A DNA stretch of 64,000 nt from Undaria pinnatifida (GCA_012845835.1 JABAKD010000027.1:6131465-6195464), one strand, 5' to 3'; positions 34,379 to 46,200 are shown, numbered from the stretch's first letter. A program made the numbers and translations. The notes: generated from the letters alone by a model not told the origin.

Positions 34379-34699
34379 GTATCACATCAGAACAAGTCCT
34401 GAAGCTCGCGTGCTGAACGTTGCGCCAGCCCCAAGTCAGTGCCGGTGCCGAGGGAGAGCGAGAGCAAGCAATTCGACTGACTACTCGTATATGTAGGTTT
34501 CAAGCTTAAACCCAAACAGCTCAGTGGTAGAGTAAATATGGCAATATTTTCAAATCTCGTGTGGCACACCACACACCGCATGGACTTCAGCGGCGGTGGC
34601 AGCAGCAGCAGCAGCAGCAGCAGCGGCAGCAGCGGCAGCAGCAGGAGCAGCAGCAGCACGATCCAGCACGAATGCGAGAGTTTTCCTCGGACAAACGTC
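34379..34699. other. Interval with a (CAG)n microsatellite
   Basis: (GCA)n / (CAG)n with interruptions at 34603-34661 opens frames in several phases; not taken as coding. A D-arm-like AGCTCAGTGGTAGAG lies at 34518-34532. Confidence 0.5.
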
Positions 34700-35150
34700 A
34701 AGGTCCCGCCGCACCCGGGGGGGATATGGATCCATCCCCGCGTCAGAAATTATTTCGTATACCTGCAAATCTGACAACCTGGGGACGAACACGACGATCT
34801 CCCGGGTCGATACCGCCCAGTACAGTTTTGAATCTCCACTCCCGTCGACTCGTCGCTGTTTGGTAGGGGCTCATAGAGCCAGCGCGTGGCGGGAGATATT
34901 CTTGGGGCCAACGTCGAGGCTCTGCCGCATCTTGGGATGATAAGGCCCCATATCCGCGTCATACATCCCTCCATACATCTAAAATGCGGAAAATACGGGA
35001 GCGAACACATTGATCTCTCTTGTCGATACCGACCCGCACGGTTCTGAAATCTCACCTGTATCCACTGATTGATGAAATAGAGCAAGCGCGCGGCGATAGT
35101 GGACTCTCGAGCAAACGTCGAGGTCTCGCCGCACACGCCACCACGGTTAC
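34700..35150 (+). repeat. ~215 bp satellite, first block (about two monomers)
   Basis: Monomer landmarks GGGGACGAA, GTCGATACCG, CGCACGGTT-TGAA, GGGGCTCATAGAGCC and CCAACGTCGAGG repeat at about 205 bp here and continue in the second block at 36690-37930. Confidence 0.8.
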
Positions 35151-35154
35151 AGCA

Positions 35155-36480
35155 GTAGGGGGATCACTTTGGTGACGTTTTTGCAAGGGTACGCGCGGTA
35201 ATGGTTGGGTCGTGGAAATGTGGTCGGGTCGGCAACGGGTTGGGAAGGCAACGGGAATCCCGAGTGCATTTCGTTCCCGACCGTGACTTCCCAACCCCTT
35301 TTTGACCTCGGTCTCTTTTCCCCCAGACTACCATTCCGATTCACTGCACCTTGTTCCCGTCCCGACTGTTTCCCGTCCGGCCGTAATGCGTAATTCCGTC
35401 TTTCCTCGCCCCGCCGCCCACCCAGTTGTTCCCATCCCATTCCGCTGTTCGCGCACAATGTCTCCCATCCCGCAATTCATTTTAAGTGGTAGATGTTCCC
35501 ATCCCATTCACGATGGGTTGTATCGTTTCCCCATCATATGACTATGGATGCAACTGGATTATTGAAATTTGACCTATTCAACTTTGAATGCAACAGCTCC
35601 AGCAGTGAGTGGTCTATTATAATCATGTAGAAGAGATTGTTTGTGCGTTTCATTTTTTTTTACTTTGTAACCCCCCCCCCCCCCCGCGCCCTTTTGGAGA
35701 AGCGTAATGAGCGCCCAAATGTTGGAGATGTCTCTATTAGGAGTAGGAACGGTGCTCCGTCTCTAAAGCGATGCGTGGTCAATGGTCAAATGACTAAGGC
35801 AACTAATGAATGACTACGCCCTCTCCCCTCCCGCGATTTTTTGCAGTTTTTATTGTGAATTTCAGCTATGAGTCAATAAATAAGGGCTTGAAACATTTTT
35901 TTAATCTAAAAAATTGTACAATAATAGAGTTGACTATCCTTTAACAAAGAAGAAGCGGTGAAAATTCGTTTTAAGCAATTGGCGAATAGCACTCGGTATC
36001 ATTTTCCCCTGTTCAACCGTTGTCTCCAGCCCGCGTTCGTTCCCGATCGTGTTCCCAACCATCCCGGACTGCATCTCGAGGCCATATCCCGACTACGTTT
36101 CCGACCGATTTCCCGAATGTGCTCCCGATCGTTTTCCCGGCCATGTTCCCGACCGATTCTCGACTACGTTCCCGACCGATTTCCCAACTTCGTATCCGAC
36201 CGATTTTCCGCTCTGTTCCCGGCCCGTTCCATGATCCCGTCCGACAAACAAATTGTGGACTCCCGCCCCGTCCCATCAACCAAATGACTTACCGCCTCCC
36301 CGTCCCATTCCCGTCCCGCGGTAAGCAAACCGGAATGTTTTCCCATACCGTCGCTCGGGAAGATCCAAAAAAATGTCAGCCTGCGGTGGGCTAAACGGTT
36401 AATGTACCGTACGGAACGGTGCCTTCGTTACCGCGCGCACCTGTTCTGTTTCCCAGTGACCCTAGGTCATTCGAGTGAAA
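35155..36480. repeat. Sequence interrupting the satellite, with CCCGACCGATTTCCC minisatellite
   Basis: It separates the two satellite blocks. The ends carry similar inverted words (GTACGCGCGGTAATG at 35189; CGTTACCGCGCGCAC at 36428), which could be terminal inverted repeats, but no target-site duplication was found. Inside, TTCCCGTCCCG-type words and a ~20 bp minisatellite (TTCCCGACCGATTTCCC, 36080-36235) are abundant. A C-run lies at 35671-35686. Confidence 0.5.
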
Positions 36481-36534
36481 GACCTCTTTGCTCCTTTTTT
36501 GGTTTTAGCTTCGGCGCTGTTTTTGTTTTGTGAT

Positions 36535-36680
36535 ATTAATCCACAACGCAGTAGCTAGCTACACTGCGCCAAACAAATCGCCTCGAGCATGTATGACAGT
36601 GAGGTACAGGCGCGCTCGTGCGAGTGGTTCACATCCAGCAGTGAAAGAGGGTGCGTCCTCCCTACCATAGTGTTACTTCC
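36535..36680 (+). repeat. LTR-like repeat fragment (solo?)
   Basis: Similar in order to 54885-55035: TGCGCCAAAC-AA-CGCC/TGCC, GGTACAG, CTCGTGC(G/A)AGTGG, CCAG(C/T)(A/G)GTG and CCCTACC(A/G)TAG. The partner lies directly upstream of the copia gag start, so an LTR origin is plausible. Confidence 0.45.
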
Positions 36681-36689
36681 GCGCAGAAC

Positions 36690-37930
36690 AAGATCACCTC
36701 CCTGGCGAAAATATCCATCAAACCATATATACACCAGAAACCCCGGGGACGGAAAACGTGATCCCCCCGGTCGATACCCCCCCGCATAAGGTGTAAACCC
36801 CCGCCCTATCGGCTGATCGCTGATTGGCTGGGGCTCGTGAAGCCATCGCGTAGAGAGGAACGCCACCGGGGCTAACGTCGAGGTCACACCGCACAAGAGG
36901 AGTATATGATAAGATCATCGATAGTCAGATATTTCCTCATACGTCTGTTACTCCAACAACCTAGGGACGGAAGCGATGATAGCCCTTGTTGATAAACGAA
37001 CCATACAGTGTGGAAACCCTCCCCCCGTCGGCTGATTGCTGATTGGTTGGGGCTCATGGAACCAGCCCGCAGCTAGAGTTGACCATAGGACCAAGATCGA
37101 GGTCCCGTGGCCTCCGAGGAGGATGATCTCCCGTCGCCCGTCTAGACATCCCTCTATACATCCACAACTGTGACAATCCAGGGACGACAAAGTGATCTCC
37201 TAGGGTGACATCGCCCCGCACGGTAAGGAAACCCACCTCCTTCGCCTAAGTAAGTGCAGGTTGGCCGAGGCTCTCAGAGCTAGCACGCGGCGGGAGATAT
37301 CTCGGTGACTAGAGTAAATACCCCGGCGCTCCCGGTGAGAAGGACCCACCCCTGGGCCATACATAATTATGTTCAGCTACATCGCTAACAACCCAGAGAC
37401 GTAAACGGTGATCCCCCTGGTTGATACAGCCCCGCACGGTTTAGAACTCCCTCACCTTACCTCATTGCTGATTATTAACTGGGGCTCGTAGATTCAGCGC
37501 GCTGCAAGAGTTGACCCTCGGGCCAATGTCGAGGTTCCGCCGCGTCCTGGGAAGATAATGTATCGTCCCTGGATCAGAAACCTCTCCATACAATTACACC
37601 TCCAAAAATCTGGGGAAAAAAGCAGCCATCTCGCCGTCGATACTGCCCGACACGATGCGCAAACCCCAGCGCTATCGGCTGATCGCTGAGTGGGTGGGGC
37701 CCACAGAGCCAGAACCTGCGAGAGCTGACCCTGGGGCCAACGTTGATGTTCCTCTGCACTCGCAGAAGGTAAATTCCGTTCCCGGCTCAGAAATCCGTCC
37801 ATACACTTCCAACACCGATAAACCGGGGACGAAAACAGTTATACCCCGGGGTCGATATCACCCCGCATGCTATTGAAACCCCCCATCCCCATAGGTTGAG
37901 TGCTGATTGCCTTGCGTGAAAGACCTGCGC
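36690..37930 (+). repeat. ~215 bp satellite, second block (about five to six monomers)
   Basis: The landmark GGGGCTC- (or variants) falls at 36831, 37050, 37268, 37482 and 37697, i.e. spacing of 214-219 bp. Other landmarks are GGGGACG, GTCGATA-C-CCCCGCA, CGGCTGAT-GCTGATTGG and AACGTCGAGGT. Monomers are considerably diverged from each other. Confidence 0.85.
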
Positions 37931-37944
37931 ACTGGAACCTGTGG

Positions 37945-38100
37945 AATACAGTAGTATTAGTATTATTAGTAGTAGTACTAATAAGCAGTAGTAGTATTAG
38001 TATTATTATATTAGTAGTACTAATAGTCTTAGTCGTAGCAGTAGTATTTGTATGATTGTTTTTAGTAGTACTACTAGTAGTAACCGTAGAAGTAAATGCA
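37945..38100 (+). repeat. Imperfect (TAG)n / (TAT)n trinucleotide region
   Basis: About 150 bp of AGTAGTA, TATTAG and GTACTAATA words; self-complementary through AGTACT. Confidence 0.75.
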
Positions 38101-38629
38101 ATACGAGTATTTGCTGGTGGCAGAGTACTGCCGATAGGTTATATAAACTCTTTAGCTTTGGAGCCACCCATGCACTAGCCCCATTTCATTTATATGGTCA
38201 AGTTCTAATAACCTACCCCCACGCCTGGCAATGACACTGTATAACATGCCAATCACTTCGCGAGCTAGACAACCAGGGTACTGTTTTTTTTATGGTTGTC
38301 ATTATGGTTGTCGAGTTAGATCATACTGTGCGGCGTGGAGAATCCTAACTCCACACAAGGGGAGTGATCGCATCACGTAGTGTGGCTATAGGAAGGCACC
38401 CAGGAGGAAGTTACCGAGTAATACTCGTCGCTGCCCGTGGAATGGCCACACCAGAAAACAATGTGACCTATTGGCGCTGTCATCCATAAGCAAGGTAGTA
38501 CGCACAAGGTGCCGAAGTCCGTGTAACAAACTGTTGTTGGCAACATGCAGTTCACCCTTCATTCGACTCGCCCCCGAAAGACCTCACCGAGCTTTGCGCT
38601 TGGTGCAAGCAATGTCTGCCTGGCCGGTG

Positions 38630-38705
38630 AAAACACGACGTGCTCCGTTCCGGCACAGTAGGGATGCGAGGGTCAACGGTCATACGACTACGGCCATGCA
38701 CAAAC
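38630..38705 (+). repeat. Dispersed repeat R4, copy 1
   Basis: CGACGTGCTCCGTTCCG, GTAGGGATGCGAGGGTC and CATACGACTACGGCCATGC match, in reverse, 41460-41535 and 48305-48368. Confidence 0.6.
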
Positions 38706-38793
38706 TGAGTACAACTTCCCCGCCGCCCCCACTACCGCCTACAAGCAATACTGGTGCAGTAAACTCCCATCATTCATCAGTATTCATTTATTC

Positions 38794-39935
38794 CAGGGCT
38801 TTTCACGGGTCATGACCCGACCCGCGGATCAGGTCAAGAAGGTTTCAAAATCTCGCGGGTCGGGTCGGGTCGTGTCAAAACATTTTAAAATCTCACGGGT
38901 CCGGGCGGGTCCGGTCAAGAGGTTTCAAAATCTCGCGGGTTGGGTCGGGTCGGGTCAATAGGCTTAAAAACTCTCGCGGTTCGGGTCGAGTCGGGTCAAG
39001 AAGTTTCAAAATCTTGCGGGTCAGGTCAGGTCGGGTTAAGATTTTTTCAAAATCTCGCGGGTCGGATCGGGTCATGATCCGCGAGATACGGGTCAATCGC
39101 GGGTCAAGCCATGATGACCCGCGAGGTATTTTCGGCTGATCTGCGGGTCGAACCCGCGGATCTGGCCCGCGGATCCGCCTTTTTCAAAATTGCAGCTGAG
39201 GGCCATTGCCTTGCAGGCGCCCCGCCGGTCCGACCCGCGGATCCGTAAATCATACAAAACTTACCGCTTCCTGCCTCTCTCGTGCCGATGCTCCGATCAC
39301 ATGTCATCACAGCGTGTAGAACAATCAGCAGCCAGTACCCCTAGCTACTCGTACCATGGCATACAGTGTGACGCGAATCCCGTGCCAGCCGAAGTCGTAG
39401 CAGTAGTAATGATACGGTCATACCAGTACGAAATGTGACCAGTTGTTAAAATGGCAGAGACAGTCGTCGTCGAAGAAGCAAGCGGCAGCAGCAGCAGCAG
39501 CAGCAGACCCCGGATTCGCGCGGATCGCAGCCCCTGGTGACAGATCCACCGCCCCAGTTGTGGGCTTGCTGCCGGAGGCGGCTCAGCTAGGCTGCTTGCC
39601 GGAGCTGGAGTATAGATACAGTATTACTGCAGTAGTAGCTAATTTGAGAATTACCGTACCACCTGTCAGTACGAAATGTGACCAAACGTAAATAATCAAG
39701 AGCAGTCGGCGTCGAGGCAGCAGCAGCAGCAGCAGACAACGCATCCTCGGGGGCCAAGACGTGTCAAAATTCTCGCGTGTCGGGTCGGGTCGGGACAAGA
39801 CGTCTCGAAATTCTCACGGGCCGGGTCGACCCCGACCCGACCCGACCCGACCCGACCCGACCCGACCCGACCCGACCCGACCCGACCCGATCCGACCCGA
39901 CCCGCGAGATTTGACCCGACCCATGAAAAGCCCTG
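38794..39935. mobile_element. Non-autonomous hAT-type element (1142 bp)
   Basis: The ends are CAGGGCTTTTCA (38794-38805) and its exact inverse TGAAAAGCCCTG (39924-39935). The flanks are ATTTATTC and GTTTATTC, an 8 bp target duplication with one mismatch. An 8 bp duplication plus CAGGG-type termini is the signature of the hAT superfamily. Subterminal regions hold many CGGGTCGGGTC words: a ~55 bp repeat at 38815-39115 and pure (CCCGA)n at 39833-39895. Inside, a ~75 bp segment (CAGTACGAAATGTGACCA ... GCAGCAGCAG) is duplicated at 39428 and 39668. No transposase frame is present. Confidence 0.85.
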
Positions 39936-39954
39936 GTTTATTCGACCTATATCT

Positions 39955-40262
39955 CCCTGTACCCGCCCCCCTCCGCTCACCAGTGATACGACTACAGGAT
40001 ATAGTCTACATGTTTAAGTGATGAACTCCACGGCCGTCACATTTCGTTCCCTCATGAACGGATTCGACACTTTCCGTGCACGGCTTAACATCACCTTGTT
40101 GATCCTGTTACAATCTAGTTGTAAGACGAGTCGCCGACCTATATCTTTAATGAGGACAAACACCCAGTAATGCGCCCAATCGGAGTATCGCACACAGCGT
40201 GCAAAGATGTGTTTCGACGAAATATTCGGTCTTATATGTGGAGTGTATTATCATTCCGTTTT
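39955..40262 (+). repeat. R1 copy D
   Basis: CGCTCACCAGTGATACGACT, GAGTCGCCGACCTATATCTT, CAATCGGAGTATCGCACACA and GTGCAAAGATGTGTTTCGAC preserve the R1 order; moderately diverged. It starts about 20 bp after the hAT element. Confidence 0.75.
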
Positions 40263-40760
40263 ATATTGCACTCGTGCTCTGCTGCTACCATGCAATTAAT
40301 GCCATGCACATGAATAATAAATAATGGTTCTCGGTGCCTACGGACACCGGTTTGCGGACAGCTTCGAGTTTAAATGTATCCCCCAGTGGTCCGTAAATTT
40401 GTGTTTTCAGAATTATGCATCATAGCACACAATTAGTTCGACGCGTTCTACTATGCCCTACCAAACAATACCGCTGTAGGCAAAGAAGATCTGGCGCCAC
40501 GGGCGGAGCCGGGGAGTAGCTTCAGCGCGTTTACCCATTAGGATCGCAATGCGTTTCGCACGACTCTCCATGGCGGCCCATGCTCGTCCAAAGTATATGG
40601 GCGATTGCAGTTTTACAGGCAAGACCCAGGACCCATGACCATCGGTGTCAAGTTTGTCTAGTATTTTCGTCCGCCCAACCCATTGAATGAAATATATTAT
40701 GACGCTCCATACGTTCCTCACCTGTTCGAAACCTGCGTTGAACGCACTGGTATCCACCAC
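40263..40760. other. Non-coding interval (putative intron)
   Basis: No motif was found; an open frame on the minus strand (40458-40766) has no recognisable domain. Confidence 0.35.
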
Positions 40761-40762
40761 AG

Positions 40763-41008
40763 GCATTTGAGGATATCAAAGCAGCCCGCGAACTCGAAGC
40801 GCATAAAGGCGTCCAGCCCAAAGACGCCCAACAAGCTTGGGAATCCGACGTGGAGAGAGCGTTTGATGCTGAAGGGAAGACAGTCAGCGGTGCCGAAGCA
40901 AACACCGCCCGCAATGTTCAGCCCAAACACCAACACGGCCAGCAGAGTGGAAATAATCGCAACAACAAGAAGCGCGGCAAGCGTACGCGCCAAAGGAAAA
41001 AACACTAA
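40763..41008 (+). CDS. Probable 3'-terminal exon, basic low-complexity tail
   Basis: It begins in phase 0 after the acceptor CCACCACAG and reads AFEDIKAARELEAHKGVQ, a helix-like charged stretch. It then becomes Gln/His/Asn-rich and ends in a very basic tail (NNKKRGKRTRQRKKH) before the TAA at 41006-41008. The tail resembles nuclear-localisation or RNA-binding tails, but that is inference. An in-frame stop upstream of the acceptor supports the exon boundary. The parent gene is unknown; phase is compatible with the exon at 34265-34378, over 6 kb upstream. Confidence 0.45.
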   Translation, partial: AFEDIKAARELEAHKGVQPKDAQQAWESDVERAFDAEGKTVSGAEANTARNVQPKHQHGQQSGNNRNNKKRGKRTRQRKKH

Positions 41009-41069
41009 GGTGTTCGTCGTGTTTCCTTTCATGCCATGTAGGCAGTACTGTAGTGGTTGCCTCTCTACA

Positions 41070-41215
41070 GTGCCGGTATGTGTGAACCGGAAATACAGGC
41101 ACTGTTGCGGCAACCGGCACTACTCCGCGTGCTGCCAGCACTGGTCGTCTCCCTCTTTGCCAACCGATTTCACAGGCACTGGTGGGCAACGGGCACAACA
41201 AACCAGTGCTGTAGG
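41070..41215 (+). repeat. Dispersed repeat R5, copy 2
   Basis: ACCGGAAATACAGGCACTGT, GCGGCAACCGGCACTACTCC, CCAACCGATTTCACAGGCAC; inverted relative to 32762-32890 and direct to 42045-42185. Confidence 0.6.
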
Positions 41216-41439
41216 GGAGTCACTGCTACCAGTCTACCATGTGCCAGCCACCCTAGCGGTCTAGCTCTAGAAGCCTATTGCTAATGCTCTTAGCGATACA
41301 GCATAGCCATCAGGTCGACCGTCGCACATGGCGTACGGAGGGTTCTAACGTGGCATGCATTTAGGTGTCAGAGTAGACGAAGGGTCAAGAAATACCGGGC
41401 GTCGACACCGCTGCGGGTGATGAATGGGTGTGTGTGTCG

Positions 41440-41560
41440 GGGGGTATAGTTATTACATGCATGGATTTAGTCGTATAACCATAGACCCTCGCATATCTGC
41501 AATGCCGGGACGGAGCGCATCGGGGAATTCATGGACCAGGAAGGCATTGCGGGGACCACG
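41440..41560 (-). repeat. Dispersed repeat R4, copy 2
   Basis: GACCCTCGCATATCTGCAAT and GCCGGGACGGAGCGCATCGG are the inverse of 38640-38690 with a few changes. Confidence 0.55.
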
Positions 41561-42044
41561 GGCGAAGCGCCATGAGGTAGTCAGTGGGGCACATGTGTGT
41601 TGGGGGGGTGATTCAAGAATGCCGCAGCCGCCGTGGTTGATTCCTGACGAGACCCGGATATCTGACCTTGGTCGTCGCTGCCGCGATGTGTACCTGGTCT
41701 ATGCCAAACCAGAGACGAAGCGAAGGGTAGGTGTGCTTGAACTTCCTTCTAGTATCTATACCCTTCCCCTGATGCGTAAGTTTATCCATGGTCTCGCTCC
41801 CTGTTAGGTCATTCTCTGTTTCGATTGTAAACGTAAACCATGTGTATCCACCGGCTTGTGTTCTGCTGCAAGGTTTTACTGTATTTTCTGGTCGCCTGTA
41901 TGAGTGCTTGTATATCATCATGCATGGTTGCGAAGACTGCAGGGACATCCACGCAAGTTTTAAATGCCTCTCCGCGGTCCATCTCGTTTTCTTACATAAG
42001 TACAGTACAGGAGTCGTCCCCCCACATACTCGTAGCACAGGTAT

Positions 42045-42185
42045 GTGCCAGTCGGAAGTATCGGTACTTCAGCCGAAACTAGCATACTGCCATTACTATA
42101 GGGGTTGCTCCCATCTGTGTCAGCTATTTCACAGGCACTATAGCAGGCCACGGGCGACACCCAGCCGGCACAAGAGCAAGGCCTT
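42045..42185 (+). repeat. Dispersed repeat R5, copy 3
   Basis: AGTCGGAAGTATCGGTACTT and CAGCTATTTCACAGGCACTA match copy 2 in order; more diverged in the middle. Confidence 0.5.
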
Positions 42186-43059
42186 GTACTTCTCGTGTGG
42201 TACTACATACAGTCTCCGGCCTCACGGCAGTAGAACCCCGGCTCGAAGTAAGCGCTGGTGGCCTGCCATTTCTCGTTCTAATGATTTGGTCTGTTACCCG
42301 GCATTTCTCCTCTGATTTGTTTTGTAAGTCTCAAAGTTGCACGAAGTTCAACGCGTTTTTTTCCCGAAAGGGTTCCCTGGTATTCCAGGTTACTCATGTT
42401 TTTCACAGTGTTTTACTGCAGCACTGGTTTTTTTATCTTGGTTTCCTTCTTTATCTTCTTTTGCTATTCTTCAAATGCGTTTGTTTCCAGTTTCTATTTT
42501 TTTTCAAAGTTTATACCCGATACCAGGAATTTATTTCGGCTCTAATAATAACAGCAGTTTTTTCATTGTTTTCTCCTTCTGGTTCGTTTTTTCTTGCTGC
42601 CAATTTTCTTGTTGCGTATGAGGCTGTCTCACGAGCGCATTCTAAACTACGCATACGTGGCGGTGCGCTAATATCTTAAGAAACCGACCAATAGCAGGAA
42701 CAAGGCACGGTTTAAACTCCGAGGACACTCGGCGGGTGCTACGATAGAAGTATTAATGAAAACCATTTTATGTCTGAAACGATTTCTGAATGGCGGGGCT
42801 CCTTAACCCAAAATTGTCAGAAATACACCATTTTTTCTGCATGATTATCGTTGCATTATACCTAGGCCATGGGACTTTTCATACCGTAGTATGCCACCAG
42901 TTGTTTTTTTCTGCGAATCAGTTTTTTGGGGGGGAAATTCTCAACCTCTGAAAGTGAGGAACTTCAGAAAAAAACGTGGCGCACCTCTACCGTGGCACGC
43001 ATCATTCATGGACGCCTGTACAACAATACTGCTGTAGTAGGTATGCAAGACTGAGAACA

Positions 43060-43210
43060 GTGTTGGGCACCAAAAACCGATTTTCGGTTTGTCGACCGGT
43101 TTTTGGGAGCGGCTCTTGGGACCGGTCGATAACCGGCAATTTCCAAACGGTGTTTCGGTTATTTGAAAATAACCGACCGGGCATAACCGGCTAGGTTATT
43201 TCCGGTCGGA
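43060..43210. repeat. Region rich in AACCGG / CCGGTT palindromes
   Basis: Starts near CAGTGTTGGGCACC and contains many overlapping inverted words (AACCGATTTTCGGTT, GACCGGTT, AACCGGC, GGTTATTT). It could be one terminus of a degraded DNA transposon; no partner end was found downstream. Confidence 0.5.
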
Positions 43211-46200
43211 TACTACACCCCCTATCCTCTACCTCATATAACGCCTCTGCGTCTGAATGGAAACCCCCACACTTCAGCACACCAGCACCATCACCGGACC
43301 ATGGCACATCACACTGCAGCACAGCCCACAGGCGACAAGAGTAGTAGCCATCATCACAGATCACAGCGGCACAGCAGTGAAATTCGTCTAAGGACAATGG
43401 CTAGCAGCAATCTATCAGTTATCAACAACGCGATCAACAATGTATTAATACCTGGCGTCCGCATGGGTGCCCGCATTCGGCTCGTAAGGACACCGGTCAT
43501 CCCTGCTGCATTGCGGACGTTTACTCACCCACGCCCCACCAAGCCCCATGGAGTTGAGGAACAAAGGGCGTGCTGTGGTTAGTGCAAGCAGCAGAAGGGA
43601 TAAGGAAGGCAGAATAGCGCTCACGCTGAAGCACAAGCGCGCGCCAAGACCCGTGTATAGAATCCCGCCCAGGATATCCCCCAGCCCGAATCCAAGCCCC
43701 CGTAAAAAGTCCTTGCATCGTCGTTCTCATATATATGAGCTGCCGGTGTTGTGTAGTGAGCAGCAGCGATGAAAGGAAATATTAGTTATTTTGCGCGCAA
43801 CGTGCGCGTAGGGCTAGATTTAGAGATTCAGGGGTTGAGGGAGGCCCAAAGACAAGTGTATGGTTGGCGGGTTTGCCCTGTATGCTTGGCGCTTGTTCTT
43901 CGGAGTAAGAATTTGATGGAGAAGGAGAGTTCTAGGCCACACATAACGTATACAATGAGAAAGTAACGGCCTCGAGTTACGGACACCGCAGTGCTCTGAC
44001 GCTCCCACGTCCTTTACGTAAGCCAAACCGATTCGCAGTGTCCCCCGCAGCTGCGGCTCGTCTAAGCTGACGCAATCCGTAGATGAGAAAAAGCATAAAG
44101 TAGACTCACCCGTCCGCATTTGTTTGGGGAGGAGCTTAACGCAGAGAGGGTAGCTGTGTTCTCGACCATGGTTTTTCGATGTTATCATCCCGACGTCCAG
44201 TCACATCACATCGTCATAACAAAGTAGAATTAAATACAAGACCTCACCACAGTCCAAGCTTACACCCATCTACTTGCCGCATGAGCCGGACACAGCAACT
44301 TCGTAATACCTCGTGCCTTGTGAACTTCGTGATACAACTACCGCGAACTCGAACAAGATTAGGTTAACCGATAGAACGCCCGACGCACCTGGGGCGATCT
44401 CGTAGGCTTAGTCAATGGTTGCCGCCCACATAGCAATGTATGTGACAGCGTGTAGCACCCACACCGGAAGCGCCCACCACGGTTCTTGCAGAGCCTGCAA
44501 CGACAGCGAAGGTCCGTCCCCATGGGTTCACGTCGTGCTTATATTCCGTTTCCGCAAGCGCTCCAACCGAACACAAAGCGGTCGTCCGCAATCACGACTA
44601 TTCGCGCGTGAGAAGCGAGACTCGCTAAGTTCGTGGTTTGAATACAGGGTAAGCCACAGCTGAACGAGGCACATCAAGTGCAGGTAGATGCAAAGACGGC
44701 CTTGCCCCCTCCCCGTCAAGGAAAGTCCGGTGTGGCGAGGTATCGAAGGAGCACAGGCAAAGTAGCACGGCAATCGTTTACCAGCTTATTCTGCTACACG
44801 CCACGACGCAGCTAGCTGTGATCAACGCAGGCGTACACGGCTCCGTCCCCTAATACCCTACACCCGCGTGCGTGCCATTGAAGTGGTGCACCCAACTGCA
44901 TGGCGACTATACTACTTCGAGTGCAAGCAGGCCATTCGCACCGAGTAGTAGATGAACCGTGTGAGATAGGCCAGTTGAGCCAAAGCGATCACTCCCCGCG
45001 TTCCCAGACTTCTAATAATATGTCCCGAGGGGGAGAAGAAAGGCACCTCCGCGAAGCACATAGGAAACCGCGCCAGTCCGCACAGCACGTGTGAGCCGTC
45101 CAGCTCTTCCAGCCTTGGCGGCAAGAGGGCAGAGGTCAGGCGGTCGACTGGGTGTTTAGGTACAGATCATGTCAGGGGCTGGGTGAGGATCGACAAAAAA
45201 GCACAGCGGAGGTACTGGCTTAATCGGCCACTGAATTTTGGGGGAAGAGAGTTGTCTTGCAGGAGGACACCTGATTGTTCTGAACCTCCCCACTCGAGGG
45301 AGCTCTATGCCCCACCCGAAGTTGACTTACAGCAAAAAGTAAATGTGCTGCCGCATGAACCATTCGAATGTCTAGTTTGGGTAATTAACAAATAGTCTAG
45401 ACCAGAAAAAGAGGAATGACCTTCCAGCATTATTGGGTAGTTTGTTGGTCTAATTGACGAACCCCGTCAAGCGGAACGGTGCAGCCAAAGGTTGCCGCCC
45501 TTACCGTAGGACGCGTTGGGTAGCATCCAAAAAACGCCTCCTCAGAAAAGAGGACGGTCTCGGGTGAAGCAATTAGACCATAATCTACAGTAGACTGTGG
45601 ACTACACACGTACACACATCTTCATGACGAAGGAAAAAACGTTGAATCGTTGGTGCACGCATGATGATTGTCCGAAAATCACACCCCAGTGGCTTGCTGG
45701 TGCGGAGTAAACCTTACCTGGTGAAGAGAAAGGTGCCGATAACGCCCGTCCCCATCCCACTCAACCCCACCACGGCGAAGAATGAAGCCTTGTGGGGCGT
45801 ACCGAGCATAATACGGATGACCTCCAGCACGCTACTTGTGTACTCTTCGTGCGGCCCATTTCTGCTGGTCTTGGGTAGTTCCTGGCCAACACTACTTCTT
45901 AGTCCAGAGATGACCACATCCTGTAGTTGTCCTTTAACAACCTCATCGGAGATGGCGGAGGCGTCAGAGACCACAACAATCGGGTGTGACATGCCATCAT
46001 TGCCCAAACCATTCATCTAGGAAGACTCGAGCTCCCGGGCGACGTCGTCGCTGTCACCTAGAGCACGTCACCCACCGCAAGATTGAATGGCGGGTTAGAA
46101 TCGATGAGCATAGGCAACGTGTATCGCGACTGTCTAGCTTGTAGCTGGCGACGTGCCACTGCCCATGGGCCGGTGATCGTTCTTGGTTTAAACCGTTTTG

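Larger units (their letters stand above)
41216..43055. other. Mostly non-coding interval with repeats
   Basis: It holds R4 (41440-41560) and R5 (42045-42185) copies and a T-rich tract at 42350-42620. Open frames at 41424-41807 (+) and 41788-42315 (+) cross these repeats and show no domain. Confidence 0.4.

Noticed and set aside
34500-34570. Possible tRNA gene (AGCTCAGTGGTAGAG followed by TTCAAATC)
   Set aside because: The D-arm-like and T-arm-like words are only about 30 bp apart, too close for a normal anticodon arm; no acceptor stem pairing was seen.
40718-41113. 131-codon minus-strand frame with hydrophobic segment
   Set aside because: The opposite strand reads as a better exon with an acceptor site and a basic tail; the minus frame is its shadow.
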